Source: Cyclobacteriaceae bacterium
GTDB lineage: Bacteria; Bacteroidota; Bacteroidia; Cytophagales; Cyclobacteriaceae
Assembly (NCBI GenBank): GCA_013141055.1
Contig: JABFRS010000001.1
Span: forward strand, 2,561,001-2,625,000
Length of the DNA: 64,000 bases
Reading direction: 5' to 3'
The notes under the pieces are model-generated. The model was not told where the DNA came from and made no database searches. It saw only the letters and a list, made by a program, of their open reading frames with translations. Shown here one piece after another: positions 1 through 9,167 of this stretch (position 1 is the first letter of the stretch; every line of letters starts with the position of its first letter). The translations under genes and the position numbers were made by a program.

Positions 1-386
1 GTAAAGCTGTCGGGTTTGTTTACGATGGCACCGAACCAGGACCCAGCAGGAATTACAACCTGAAGTGAGTCTCCATTTTCTGGCTCAGGTCCTAGCTTCT
101 GCTCAGAAAGTCCGTCTTTATTCAAAACATAAATTGTAAGTGCGCTACCGGCATGAAAATGCCAGATCTCATCAGATTTAATGCGATGAAAAAGGGATTT
201 ATCTTCTGAACGTAACAGAAAATAAATTGCTGTGGAAAAACTTCTTGAATCTGCATAGCGATCCGGTAAGGCAGTAGCCCAGATGGACTCAATGGATCTG
301 TAAGTTTCCTTAAAGAATCCGCCTTCAGGATGTGATTGTAATTTTAATTGAGTAATCCAGTATTGAGCATTTTTGTTTGAATTCAA
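1..386 (-). CDS. Cupin superfamily protein, DUF985 type (partial, C-terminus off the window)
   Basis: The reading frame begins at a TTG at 386 and runs off the left edge after about 128 residues. It contains HPEGGFFKETYRS near the N-terminus and VVIPAGSWFGA near residue 110, both hallmarks of the DUF985/Cupin_5 family of small beta-barrel proteins, together with a LFHRIKSDEIWHFHAG core that supplies cupin histidines. No ATG exists in this frame: a stop lies just upstream of 414, so TTG at 386 (MNSNKNAQYW) is the best start. It sits 26 bp downstream of the subtilase stop on the same strand, so co-transcription is possible. The family is sometimes called epimerase-like, but its substrate is unknown. 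The family call is secure; the function is not. Confidence 0.85.
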   Translation of the reverse strand, partial: MNSNKNAQYWITQLKLQSHPEGGFFKETYRSIESIWATALPDRYADSRSFSTAIYFLLRSEDKSLFHRIKSDEIWHFHAGSALTIYVLNKDGLSEQKLGPEPENGDSLQVVIPAGSWFGAIVNKPDSF

Positions 387-411
387 TGTGTATGTGTTTT
401 CTGGTGAGAGG

Positions 412-3400
412 CTACTTTTGAATTACAATTTTCCTGGTAAGATAAGTATTCCCATCCTGAAGAATGACAACATATACTCCTCCGGGTGTGGCCCTGCTGG
501 AATTACTATCCCATGTGGCGCTTTTTAATCCTGTTTGATCATCGTCATCAATGTACTGATTGATCAGCTCTCCCAGCATATTGAGAATAGAGATTTTCGT
601 TGAGCCTTTACTTTCTTTCGAGTAAGTTATTTTAACTATTCCTGAAGAAGGATTAGGTGAAGCGACCAATGTAGCCACGGTAAAGGGTGCTTCTAATTTT
701 GAAACGATCTCTTCGCCGGTAGAGAATCCCCGGTAAGATGTCCATGCAGAGGAAGAATTTGTATAATTCGCCCGTACTCTCCAATTGAAAGTTGTGAACT
801 TGTCAAGTAATTCTGTGAATTGATGAGTCTCAACCTTTGAAGTGGCGATCCGATAGGGGGAAGTAAAGTCACTATTTCTGGAAAGTTGAATGGTATAGCT
901 TAAGGCACCATCGATACGGGTCCATTTAAAAACTTCATTTATCGGAACTTCTACTTTATCCTTTTCAGGTATAAGCAAAGTTGGAAGTATTGCGGTCGGA
1001 ATATCCCCTTTAATAAAAGCAGGTTCAGCATAGTAGGTGATAGGGTTACCCAACAAACTTTTGTCTTTTATCCTTAACGAATAATAGCCATCCTTAAGAT
1101 CCGTAGGAATATTTGCAATTCTTTTCTTAGCAGAAGTTTCAAACTTTAGATTCACCCACTCATCTTCTCCTTCTTTTCTGATTGCGATCTCAGGTACGAT
1201 TCCGATGTTGGTCATGGAGAACAGAGATGGAGCTTGATTCTCTATCCGATCTGTGATTGAGCCGCCGGATTGTAGTGTAAAAGTTGACATTGTTGGTAAA
1301 AAACTATCGATGGACCCCCCATTAAATTTATAATCAACAGTTGCTTTTGCCGGATGACCTCGTACAAAATAGTCTGTGTAAATGGTCCTTAATACATACG
1401 ATTCATTTTTTACAGCAAAGCTTTTTGGTGCTGGAGTTTGATAAGAAGTATATAACAAAATGTCCTGATCATGAAAGAAGTTAGGAATACTATCTGTACG
1501 AAGGATGGCATCATTTTGTAATAATTCAAATTTGACCTGGCCGATTTCCTTATCACCCAAAGCTCTTGTAAAATACCCATTGACTTTTTTTGGTGTGTAT
1601 TGAACCAAGCCATTCGCGACCGATGCGAATTCGTTGTAGCGCATGATTGAACTTCCAAACGAAAAATTAATTGAATTCCCAAGCAAGCTGGCAATCTGAG
1701 GACCAGAAATTGAACTAATACCTGAATAAAGAGCGAGCGAATCGTTGGTGAAAAATGTCATTCCTGGAGTTATCCAGAAATTTTTAGACAATCCACTCGG
1801 GATAGAAAACTCATGCATGAAACTGAAACGCTGAGACACAAAATCCAATGGAGCATCTTTTTTCTTTCTGGTGTAATAGCCTACAACATCTTCAATACTA
1901 ACAGGAGTGAAATATATGCCGGACTGTGTACTACTAATTTGACGAACTTCATTGGGTAGCGTTGGAAAGCTATACTTAACTTTTGTATAATTCAGTGGAT
2001 CATTTGACAAAACCATACTCTGATTGATTCCTTTGGTCCAAACAATCTCTGTATTATAAAAACTGGACTTTCCGGCTGGAATTCCCATAGCATTAAAACC
2101 AAACTCCAGGACAGGAATTGTATTAAAATAAAGTGTGCTGATCCTGAATGGATAGTATGTTGACAAAGCACCACGTCTGTTGACGCTTGACCAGGCACTT
2201 CTGAAATCGAAGTCAATCGGATCCCCCTTTTCATCCAGTGGAGCAAAATCCAGACTATGAATAGCTTCTGAAGGATCCAATGATATTTCACCAATGCTTG
2301 ATGGGACTTCTATCCTGTAAATCGATTTTGGACCAAACGCAGTATGCACATCATATAGACCATCAGGAATCAGAAGTTCCATCTCCTGCTCTAATGGACG
2401 TGTCAGTAAACTGTATGACCCTAAAGTACTGGTATTGGCAACCCAAAGAATATCCGGCATTCCATTTTGAAAGCGGACTTTAAATAACTTTTGATTAATG
2501 AATGAAACACTTGAAGAGATAGACTCAGAGCCAGATGTTCCTACTATTTTTCCAACAAAAATTCCAGGATAGGGAATAGATGTCAACAATGTGGGTGTTA
2601 TTTTAACAGTTAGTGTTAAAGGTTTGGACTCAAAAGCATTCAGTGTCACCGCGTTCGCACTTAATGTTGCAGCAACTCCGGCTTTGATTAATTGTGACAG
2701 ATCAAGGTTTACTGTTTTTGCATCAGCATTTAGATTAACAACCTTGACAGGAAAAGTATAGGTTGTTTCTGGCTGGCTTCTGTCTAGTTTACCAATGCTG
2801 AGCGAGCCGGGTGTAATGGCAAAACCCGATTTGGCAGCCTTCAATAAATCGATTCGGCCTGCTCCCTTGTCCCAGGCAAAGCCTGCAATGTTTGAAGAGC
2901 TTTCCATTAATACAGCTTTCACTATTTCCGGAGTCCAATCGGGATGAAGGCTCTTGAGAAGTGCTGCGGCTCCCGCGACATGTGGAGAAGCCATTGATGT
3001 TCCGTTAAGAGCAGAATAACCACCTCCCAGAAAGGTTGAGTTGACACCAACTCCGGGAGCAGTAACATCAGGTTTCAAGCGAAACGAATATGGTACAGGT
3101 CCCCGTGAAGAAAATGGCGCGATATCATCCTGGTTGGATGATGCGCCTACTGTAATTGCTTTTTCAGCGATCCCTGGAGTGGCAATACTTTGGATACTAC
3201 TGCCTGAATTACCGGCAGCAATACAAAAAATTATTCCAATATCAGAAGCATTGTTAACAGCTTCCTCAAGAAAATCGCGTGTGTTTGAGGCTGGAGAACC
3301 AAGGCTCATGTTAATTACGTCGAGATAGTCTGGCGTCGCAGGATTCTGATCGGGGTCAACAGCTTTTTCAATAGCGGCAATTGACAAACTGGAATATCCT

Positions 3401-4176
3401 GAGCCATTTTGATCTAATACTTTGTATGCATATAATTTTGCGCCGGGAGCGATACCTTTTATAGTAGTGCCATTCGCTGCAGCAATACCTGCGACATGCG
3501 TTCCATGCCCATTATCATCCAATGGATCATTATCATTATTTATGAAATCATATCCGCCTACAACTTTAAACCCCGGACCAAATCCTGAACCAAGAGCCGG
3601 ATGACGATAATCAATTCCGGTGTCAATGATTCCAATGCGGATACCGGAGCCGGTTGTTGAAAACTGAGACCATACTTTATCAGCACCGATCAACACCTGT
3701 GTCACATCATCAAATGCTTTGACTTCAACATCTTCTATCACACCACTCACATATGAAAGACCTTTGACACTTTCTGCTACCGCTGAAGTCATGGAAACAG
3801 ATGTTCCATTAAAAACATTTTTAAAATGATGATGTATTAAGGGAGATATGGCGCGTGCCTGGGAATTGTTTTTTTGATGAAGCGATTGAAGATCTGATTC
3901 AAAAAGCTGATGCTCTTGTTCTACGGTGTTCTGTTGTCCTGCACTCAGTGTTTTCTGACTTGTTAAAATTGGACTACTTTTAAATCGAACGATGTAATGC
4001 TTTTCGTCCGTCAAGGAATTCGTTGACGGATTAGTAAGAGAATTGCTTACAGGTGACTTGATCGTGTCCTTTCCAGCAATAGCATAAATGAAATTCGTAT
4101 CCAGTTTTTTTAAATTCTGACTGAACCCTTTGACAAATGCCAGCAGGCAGATCAGTATAACGCTGTAAAAACGCAT
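412..4176 (-). CDS. Secreted subtilisin-like (S8) serine protease with T9SS sorting domain
   Basis: A 1254-residue secreted endopeptidase. Residues 1-20 form a signal peptide ending GFSQ. An I9-like inhibitory propeptide spans roughly 58-150. The S8 catalytic domain covers about 160-450, with the triad at Asp185 (IGIIDTG), His224 (NGHGTHVAG) and Ser394 (NGTSMASPHVAG) and the oxyanion Asn323 (AAGNSG). A long beta-rich middle region of unknown role follows, then a fibronectin-III-like module near 1060-1155. The last ~88 residues (VASPNPSSG to TRKIVIQK) are a type A T9SS sorting domain, which predicts crossing of the outer membrane and removal or anchoring at the cell surface. All three catalytic residues are present, so the enzyme should be active. 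It is transcribed away from the phosphodiesterase at 4322, and the 145 bp between them must hold both promoters. Confidence 0.95.
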   Translation of the reverse strand: MRFYSVILICLLAFVKGFSQNLKKLDTNFIYAIAGKDTIKSPVSNSLTNPSTNSLTDEKHYIVRFKSSPILTSQKTLSAGQQNTVEQEHQLFESDLQSLHQKNNSQARAISPLIHHHFKNVFNGTSVSMTSAVAESVKGLSYVSGVIEDVEVKAFDDVTQVLIGADKVWSQFSTTGSGIRIGIIDTGIDYRHPALGSGFGPGFKVVGGYDFINNDNDPLDDNGHGTHVAGIAAANGTTIKGIAPGAKLYAYKVLDQNGSGYSSLSIAAIEKAVDPDQNPATPDYLDVINMSLGSPASNTRDFLEEAVNNASDIGIIFCIAAGNSGSSIQSIATPGIAEKAITVGASSNQDDIAPFSSRGPVPYSFRLKPDVTAPGVGVNSTFLGGGYSALNGTSMASPHVAGAAALLKSLHPDWTPEIVKAVLMESSSNIAGFAWDKGAGRIDLLKAAKSGFAITPGSLSIGKLDRSQPETTYTFPVKVVNLNADAKTVNLDLSQLIKAGVAATLSANAVTLNAFESKPLTLTVKITPTLLTSIPYPGIFVGKIVGTSGSESISSSVSFINQKLFKVRFQNGMPDILWVANTSTLGSYSLLTRPLEQEMELLIPDGLYDVHTAFGPKSIYRIEVPSSIGEISLDPSEAIHSLDFAPLDEKGDPIDFDFRSAWSSVNRRGALSTYYPFRISTLYFNTIPVLEFGFNAMGIPAGKSSFYNTEIVWTKGINQSMVLSNDPLNYTKVKYSFPTLPNEVRQISSTQSGIYFTPVSIEDVVGYYTRKKKDAPLDFVSQRFSFMHEFSIPSGLSKNFWITPGMTFFTNDSLALYSGISSISGPQIASLLGNSINFSFGSSIMRYNEFASVANGLVQYTPKKVNGYFTRALGDKEIGQVKFELLQNDAILRTDSIPNFFHDQDILLYTSYQTPAPKSFAVKNESYVLRTIYTDYFVRGHPAKATVDYKFNGGSIDSFLPTMSTFTLQSGGSITDRIENQAPSLFSMTNIGIVPEIAIRKEGEDEWVNLKFETSAKKRIANIPTDLKDGYYSLRIKDKSLLGNPITYYAEPAFIKGDIPTAILPTLLIPEKDKVEVPINEVFKWTRIDGALSYTIQLSRNSDFTSPYRIATSKVETHQFTELLDKFTTFNWRVRANYTNSSSAWTSYRGFSTGEEIVSKLEAPFTVATLVASPNPSSGIVKITYSKESKGSTKISILNMLGELINQYIDDDDQTGLKSATWDSNSSRATPGGVYVVILQDGNTYLTRKIVIQK

Positions 4177-4321
4177 TTTTAAAGGTGAGGAATCTTCAAG
4201 ATATGAAAAATATTAATTTTTCGCGTCCGTCATACTGTAGCTCTGTACACGTAAAAAGATTTAGGTAACAAACCGTGAATTTGTATTTTACGGATCATTC
4301 AAAGGCATTTGTTAAGGAATT

Positions 4322-5566
4322 ATGATCAGAAGATTTCTTGTTTTTCTTATTGGTTGGTTTGCCTTCGGAATATCGTTTGCTCAAACGAAATCAGAAACAC
4401 CTTATGTTATCATGATCTCATTCGATGGCTTTCGCCACGATTATGTAGAAAAGTATAACCCTCCTAACCTCAACACTTTCATTAAAAATGGATCTCAGGC
4501 GGAAGCACTCATACCATCCTTTCCCAGTAAAACATTTCCCAATCATTATACTCTTGTAACCGGGCTTACCCCAGGTCATCATGGTCTCGTTGATAATTCA
4601 TTTTACGACAGAAAGCGCAAGCAGGTCTATGGCATGAGAGACAGAAAGGTTGTGGAAGATCCCTATTACTATGGTGGAGTACCGCTGTGGCAACTTGCAC
4701 GTGAGAATGGAATCAAGTCAGCATCTTTTTTCTGGGTCGGTTCTGAATTGAACATTGAAAGCAAAAGACCTGATTACTATTTTCCTTTTGATGACACCGT
4801 TCTTCCACAAAAAAGAGTTGATCAGGTAATCTCCTGGCTCAAATTGCCTGAGAAAGAACGTCCTCATATGATCACTTTATACTTTTCCTTTCCCGATCAC
4901 GAAGGACATTCATTCGGCCCTAACTCTGAAGAAGTTCGTGGAGCTGTGTTTCGTGCTGATTCGCTATTGGGAAATCTTATGAATCAACTGAAATCTGTCA
5001 ACCTTCCGGTAAATGTTATCATTGTTTCAGATCATGGTATGCATGAGCTTACTGTCCAGAAGGAGACTTATATTTTTATTGAAGAGCTTATCAATAGAAA
5101 AGACTCTTCAGTTGTAGTTGTGAATGGAGGGACTCATGTTGGTCTTTATTTTAAGAACGCTCATAAAAAAGATTCGGTGTATCAATACCTGAAAACAAAG
5201 GAGAGTGGATTCAAGGTTTATAAAAAAGAAGATTTTCCTGAACGATGGCATTATAAAGTGGATCGGGTAGGTGATTTGTTGCTGGAGGTGGATGGCAATC
5301 ATTACTTCCGTGAATCTGGTTGGGCGAACATGTTGAGATCAGCAAAAATCGGGAGTGCTTTCGGGGTGCATGGCTATGACCCTGATATGATGAAAGATGT
5401 TCGTGGGATATTTTATGCCAATGGTCCCAATATTAAAACCGGCGTTATAATTCCTGCATTTCAAAACATTCATGTATACCCTCTCGTTGCAAAAATTCTG
5501 AGACTTCCGCTTCCGGTGATTGATGGAAAAGAGGAGGTGCTATTGCTTATTTATAAGAAAAAATAG
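4322..5566 (+). CDS. Ectonucleotide pyrophosphatase/phosphodiesterase family protein (alkaline phosphatase superfamily)
   Basis: A 414-residue exported hydrolase. A signal peptide (residues 1-20, ending SFAQ) precedes a type I phosphodiesterase/NPP fold. Visible metal-site and nucleophile motifs are Asp35 (ISFDGFRHD), Thr71 within FPSKTFPNHYTLVTGL (the NPP nucleophile position, with Asn74), Asp192/His196 (PDHEGHSFGP), Asp237/His238 (VSDHGM) and His350 (FGVHGYDP). These match the two-zinc NPP active site, so it probably cleaves nucleotide or lipid phosphodiester bonds in the periplasm. Its length matches bacterial NPPs. The stop lies only 2 bp from the stop of the convergent trehalase gene, leaving no room for a separate terminator. 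The exact substrate cannot be read from the sequence. Confidence 0.93.
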   Translation: MIRRFLVFLIGWFAFGISFAQTKSETPYVIMISFDGFRHDYVEKYNPPNLNTFIKNGSQAEALIPSFPSKTFPNHYTLVTGLTPGHHGLVDNSFYDRKRKQVYGMRDRKVVEDPYYYGGVPLWQLARENGIKSASFFWVGSELNIESKRPDYYFPFDDTVLPQKRVDQVISWLKLPEKERPHMITLYFSFPDHEGHSFGPNSEEVRGAVFRADSLLGNLMNQLKSVNLPVNVIIVSDHGMHELTVQKETYIFIEELINRKDSSVVVVNGGTHVGLYFKNAHKKDSVYQYLKTKESGFKVYKKEDFPERWHYKVDRVGDLLLEVDGNHYFRESGWANMLRSAKIGSAFGVHGYDPDMMKDVRGIFYANGPNIKTGVIIPAFQNIHVYPLVAKILRLPLPVIDGKEEVLLLIYKKK

Positions 5567-5568
5567 CA

Positions 5569-7065
5569 TCAGGAGTTTACCATCGCGAGAAAAACACCAT
5601 TCGTCCATCCGAAGCCATCCTGATTAGGATATTCGCCGCCACTTGCTTCTGCATGATCACTTGACACGTCATACTTCTCTGTCATCTTTCCCGTCTTTTG
5701 ATAGACTTTGCGATTTGCATTGATCCAATTGGATTTCAATTGCTGTGCGATGTTCAGCAAATTATAATTAATAAGTCCCTTGAAGGCAATCCACTGAAGA
5801 GGTGCCCAACCATTGGGGGCATCCCATTGTTGCCCGCTGGATTTTAAAGTTGTAATCAGCCCACCGGGTTTTAGAAATTTTGTCTGTAAAATTTCGGCAA
5901 TCGCTTTTGCCTGTAATGGCGTTGCTACCTTAAAGAATAATGGAAATGCAGCAGCCAGGGTGTACTGTGTTTTTTGATGTTGACTGACAAAGTCGAAATC
6001 GAAAAAGAATTTTTTCTCTTCATTCCAGCAATATTGAATTATTGCAGTTTTTCTTTTTTCATGGCGTTGTTTGTATTCGCCAGATTTCACATCGTTGCCA
6101 GATAAATTCCATGCCTCTTCCAGTGTTTCCTCAAGGTGAAGAAGCAAACAATTCAAATCAACCGGAATGATTTCCGTTGTGTGAATGGTAGCAAAAGATT
6201 TCTCGTCTCTGAACCAACGACTGCTGAAATCCCAACCTGATTCAGCAGCAGCTCTCAGGTGACGAAACAGTTCTTCAGGCTTTTGCTTTGATGAATGAGA
6301 TAATTCGAGGTCCTCTTTGTATGCCTCCGGCCTGGGTGTATCATTTTCATCCCAATATCTATTGAGAATATTCCCATCATTCATTCTTACAACACGACGT
6401 TGTGAAGTTTGAGAAGGAGTTAGAAGCTCAGCTCCCTTCATCCAGAACTGATGCTCTTTTTCAAGAACGAAAAGATATTTTACCAACGTTTCTTTTCGGG
6501 TAGTAGATGATTGCTTGCTCAGCAGATTGACCATCAATGAGAAAAAAGGAGGCTGTGACCTTCCCAGAAAATAGGTTCTATTGCCATTTGGAATATATCC
6601 GACCGTATTAATAAGATAGGAAAAATTGTCTACCATATTTTGAATAAGATCCCCGCGATCGGAAAGCTCAAGACCCAGCATGGTGAAGTAGCTATCCCAA
6701 TAGTAGATTTCGCGAAAGCGACCACCTGGAACTATATAAGAATGTGGCAGTGGTAATAAGGATCCGGCCTCTTCATCTGGCGTCCTGGTTAGTACTTCCC
6801 ATAAAGCTTTGATATGTTCCTCTGCCGATCTTGATGTGTCACTGACATATCCTGTTGAAAATGTTTTAGGTAATGAAAAGTTTTCGTTGAAAAATCTCTG
6901 AAGATCAAATCCTGGTATGGCTTTTTCGCGACTATACTCTGATCGTATACTGTCCAGTGGTTTTTTTGGAATACAATCAGGAAATGTTTTGCCATCGCCC
7001 AGAATATTTTTTAATTGAACTTCTTCGAATAAAGGTCCGAGTTCATGTATTTGAAGATCCTTCAT
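5569..7065 (-). CDS. treA: Alpha,alpha-trehalase (GH37)
   Basis: Hydrolyses trehalose to two glucose molecules. The 498-residue protein carries both trehalase signatures: PGGRFREIYYWDSYF at 113-127 and QWDAPNGWAP at 413-422. The likely catalytic acid is Asp279 (ESGWDFSSRW) and the likely base Glu463 (TEKYDV), followed by the glycine-rich GGEYPNQDGFGWTNGV stretch at 476-491. There is no signal peptide, which suggests a cytoplasmic, TreF-like enzyme. It lies 11 bp downstream of an MFS transporter on the same strand, so the two probably form an uptake-and-cleavage operon. The family assignment is firm; the cytoplasmic location is inferred from the missing leader. Confidence 0.95.
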   Translation of the reverse strand: MKDLQIHELGPLFEEVQLKNILGDGKTFPDCIPKKPLDSIRSEYSREKAIPGFDLQRFFNENFSLPKTFSTGYVSDTSRSAEEHIKALWEVLTRTPDEEAGSLLPLPHSYIVPGGRFREIYYWDSYFTMLGLELSDRGDLIQNMVDNFSYLINTVGYIPNGNRTYFLGRSQPPFFSLMVNLLSKQSSTTRKETLVKYLFVLEKEHQFWMKGAELLTPSQTSQRRVVRMNDGNILNRYWDENDTPRPEAYKEDLELSHSSKQKPEELFRHLRAAAESGWDFSSRWFRDEKSFATIHTTEIIPVDLNCLLLHLEETLEEAWNLSGNDVKSGEYKQRHEKRKTAIIQYCWNEEKKFFFDFDFVSQHQKTQYTLAAAFPLFFKVATPLQAKAIAEILQTKFLKPGGLITTLKSSGQQWDAPNGWAPLQWIAFKGLINYNLLNIAQQLKSNWINANRKVYQKTGKMTEKYDVSSDHAEASGGEYPNQDGFGWTNGVFLAMVNS

Positions 7066-7076
7066 AGAAAATATTT

Positions 7077-8339
7077 TTAATGTCCCCCGGTGGAACCAAA
7101 TTCAATTTTTGCTTCTGACTTTTTCTGGATTCTGTTGAAAAAGAAAAGACAAATGATGAGAACTCCGATAGGAACCAGGGAAAAGTAAAATGCAGTCTGA
7201 CCACCGTACACTTCAAAAATGTTTCCGGTGATGATGGATCCGGTTGTTCCACCCAGAGCTGAGAAAATTACAATAAGGCCTGACATGGGTCCATGCTGTC
7301 GCGCGGGAAGCGTGCTAAGAATAACGGAGTTAATGGCGGGATAAATAGGAGCGATGAACAATCCGATGAGCGGGAAAACGAATGCGCCAATGGGTGCGTC
7401 AGACCAACCTGTTACGGGTTGTCCACTATTGGATTGCGCCAACGGAATAGCTACGAGCACCAAAGCACTCGCGGCCATCAAACAAACTACTAAGACATTA
7501 AACCAATGAATTTTCCTTAATAAAATACCTGCTGTGAATCTTCCTACCGCTGTGGATGCGGCAAGGATGCTGGCCATCTGAATACTGAGTGTAACCGGAA
7601 GACTTAATACTTTACTGTTGAATGTTGGCAGCCAGCTCATAATACTTTGTTCGATGAGTACGTATGTGAAAGCACTCATGATAAAAACCAGTACAAGAGG
7701 TTTCAGTGCAAGAATTACCATTTCTTTAAAATCTTCCAGAAAAGGCTTTGCTTCAGTTGCCTTCACTGAAGATTCATCAAGTGATGCGCTTAGCAAAAGT
7801 AAAAATGCGGCAACTGAAATCCCTGCAAGCAGATAGTAAACGTTTAACCATTCTGTGGATTGAGGCTGCCCATCCTGAACAAAGGCGCTGAAAATGAAAT
7901 AGCCTGTAAGAATTCCGATCATGAAAAAGGATTCGATAAAGTTCATAAAGCTGGCATGCTCCTTCTTGTCTTTGGTCACAATTCCAATGGTAGCATACAC
8001 AGAGACTTTGATCAGGGCAAAACAAGTTCCGGTTGCTGCAAATAAAAGCTTCGTCATCGCAAAACTTCCAAGAGAAGGCATCAAGAGACAAACAGAAGCT
8101 ATGAATCCGAGAGCAATCAACATTGAATTTTTATATCCGATGCGAGTAATATAGGAAGCTATCAAAAATGAAACGACAGCAATGCTGAGATCTTTAAATG
8201 CTTCGAGTACACTGGCGGATGATTCAGAAACACCGTAGTTGCTCTGAACCTGCAGGATAACGGTTCCAACGCTGTTGAGGAGTATTGCGAAAACGAAATA
8301 GTTCAGAAAGAGAGAAACTTTGATTTTCCAGTTGGACAT
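7077..8339 (-). CDS. MFS transporter, probable sugar permease
   Basis: A 420-residue polytopic membrane protein with about twelve hydrophobic segments in two halves and a charged central loop near residues 185-205 (SLDESSVKATEAK). The architecture resembles the TsgA/fucose-permease-like branch of the major facilitator superfamily. The trehalase gene follows 11 bp downstream in the same direction, which suggests import of trehalose or a related sugar, or handling of the glucose released. That substrate is an inference from context only; no substrate-specific motif is visible. The upstream 138 bp, between this start and the response regulator stop, should hold its promoter as well as the terminator of the two-component operon. 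Confidence 0.85.
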   Translation of the reverse strand: MSNWKIKVSLFLNYFVFAILLNSVGTVILQVQSNYGVSESSASVLEAFKDLSIAVVSFLIASYITRIGYKNSMLIALGFIASVCLLMPSLGSFAMTKLLFAATGTCFALIKVSVYATIGIVTKDKKEHASFMNFIESFFMIGILTGYFIFSAFVQDGQPQSTEWLNVYYLLAGISVAAFLLLLSASLDESSVKATEAKPFLEDFKEMVILALKPLVLVFIMSAFTYVLIEQSIMSWLPTFNSKVLSLPVTLSIQMASILAASTAVGRFTAGILLRKIHWFNVLVVCLMAASALVLVAIPLAQSNSGQPVTGWSDAPIGAFVFPLIGLFIAPIYPAINSVILSTLPARQHGPMSGLIVIFSALGGTTGSIITGNIFEVYGGQTAFYFSLVPIGVLIICLFFFNRIQKKSEAKIEFGSTGGH

Positions 8340-8430
8340 GAGCTTATTTATTAGTGGAGCTATTGGGTATTAAGGGCATCAGTAAATTAATTAAACTAAG
8401 GTAATGAGATTTTAGAAATGATAGTTAATA

Positions 8431-8459
8431 AAAAAGGGAGACGATTGGCCTCCCTTTTA
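8431..8459 (-). terminator. Rho-independent terminator of the OmpR-type two-component operon
   Basis: AAAAGGGAG (8432-8440) pairs with CTCCCTTTT (8450-8458) around a 9-nt loop. Read on the minus strand, the hairpin is followed by a T-rich tract (TTTTTTATT). It starts about 20 nt after the stop of the response regulator. Confidence 0.85.
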
Positions 8460-8477
8460 TTGCTATGAGAACAAAAT

Positions 8478-9167
8478 CTATGCTACTGCAAAATGATACC
8501 CTACCCCTTTGATGGTAATGATCTCAACGGAAGGGTCTTCTTTAAGATAATCACGAAGCTTTGTGATATAAACATCAAGATTTCTGGAATTGAAGAAAGA
8601 ATCATCGCCCCAGACACGTAGCAGTACATCTTTTCTATTCACCACCTTGTTTTTGTTTTCGCACAATACCTGAAGAAGCATTGCCTCACGATGCGAAAGC
8701 TTTCTTACAGAACCACCGTTCTTCAATTCATATCGATTGGGAGAGAACTCATATTTCCCTAACGGCAAAATTTCAGGAAGAACATTGACTGCATCTTTTT
8801 TTGTCCATCTCAACAGATTGTTCACTCGGACAATTAATTCTTCCATGCTAAATGGCTTCCTTAAATAATCATTACCACCCACTTCAAAACCTTTTACCAG
8901 ATCTTCTGTCTGAGTTTTTGCGGTTACAAAAATGATTGGAATGGTTGGGTTGAGTTGACGTATATTTTGCGCAAGTGTATAACCATCTTTATTGGGAAGC
9001 ATAACATCCAGTACACAGATGGCAGGTTGTGTTTGCTTGAAGAGATCTATTACATTCTTTCCATCCGTTGCCATGCTCACTTCAAAATCCCGACTTTCAA
9101 GACTCTCTTTTACAATCCTTCCAAGAAAAGGTTCGTCCTCCACATAAAGGATTTTTATTTTACTCAT
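8478..9167 (-). CDS. OmpR/PhoB-family response regulator
   Basis: A 229-residue two-domain transcription factor. The receiver domain (1-120) has the acidic pair Glu10/Asp11, phospho-acceptor Asp54 (CVLDVMLPNKDGY), Thr82 and Lys104. The C-terminal winged-helix domain (about 130-229) contains the typical LSHREAMLLQVLCENKNKVV and NSRNLDVYITKLR segments. Its start codon overlaps the stop of the upstream histidine kinase by one base (TAATG), indicating translational coupling and a cognate pair. A strong terminator follows. The neighbouring divergent GLPGLI/outer-membrane-barrel genes are candidate targets, as inference. Confidence 0.95.
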   Translation of the reverse strand: MSKIKILYVEDEPFLGRIVKESLESRDFEVSMATDGKNVIDLFKQTQPAICVLDVMLPNKDGYTLAQNIRQLNPTIPIIFVTAKTQTEDLVKGFEVGGNDYLRKPFSMEELIVRVNNLLRWTKKDAVNVLPEILPLGKYEFSPNRYELKNGGSVRKLSHREAMLLQVLCENKNKVVNRKDVLLRVWGDDSFFNSRNLDVYITKLRDYLKEDPSVEIITIKGVGYHFAVA

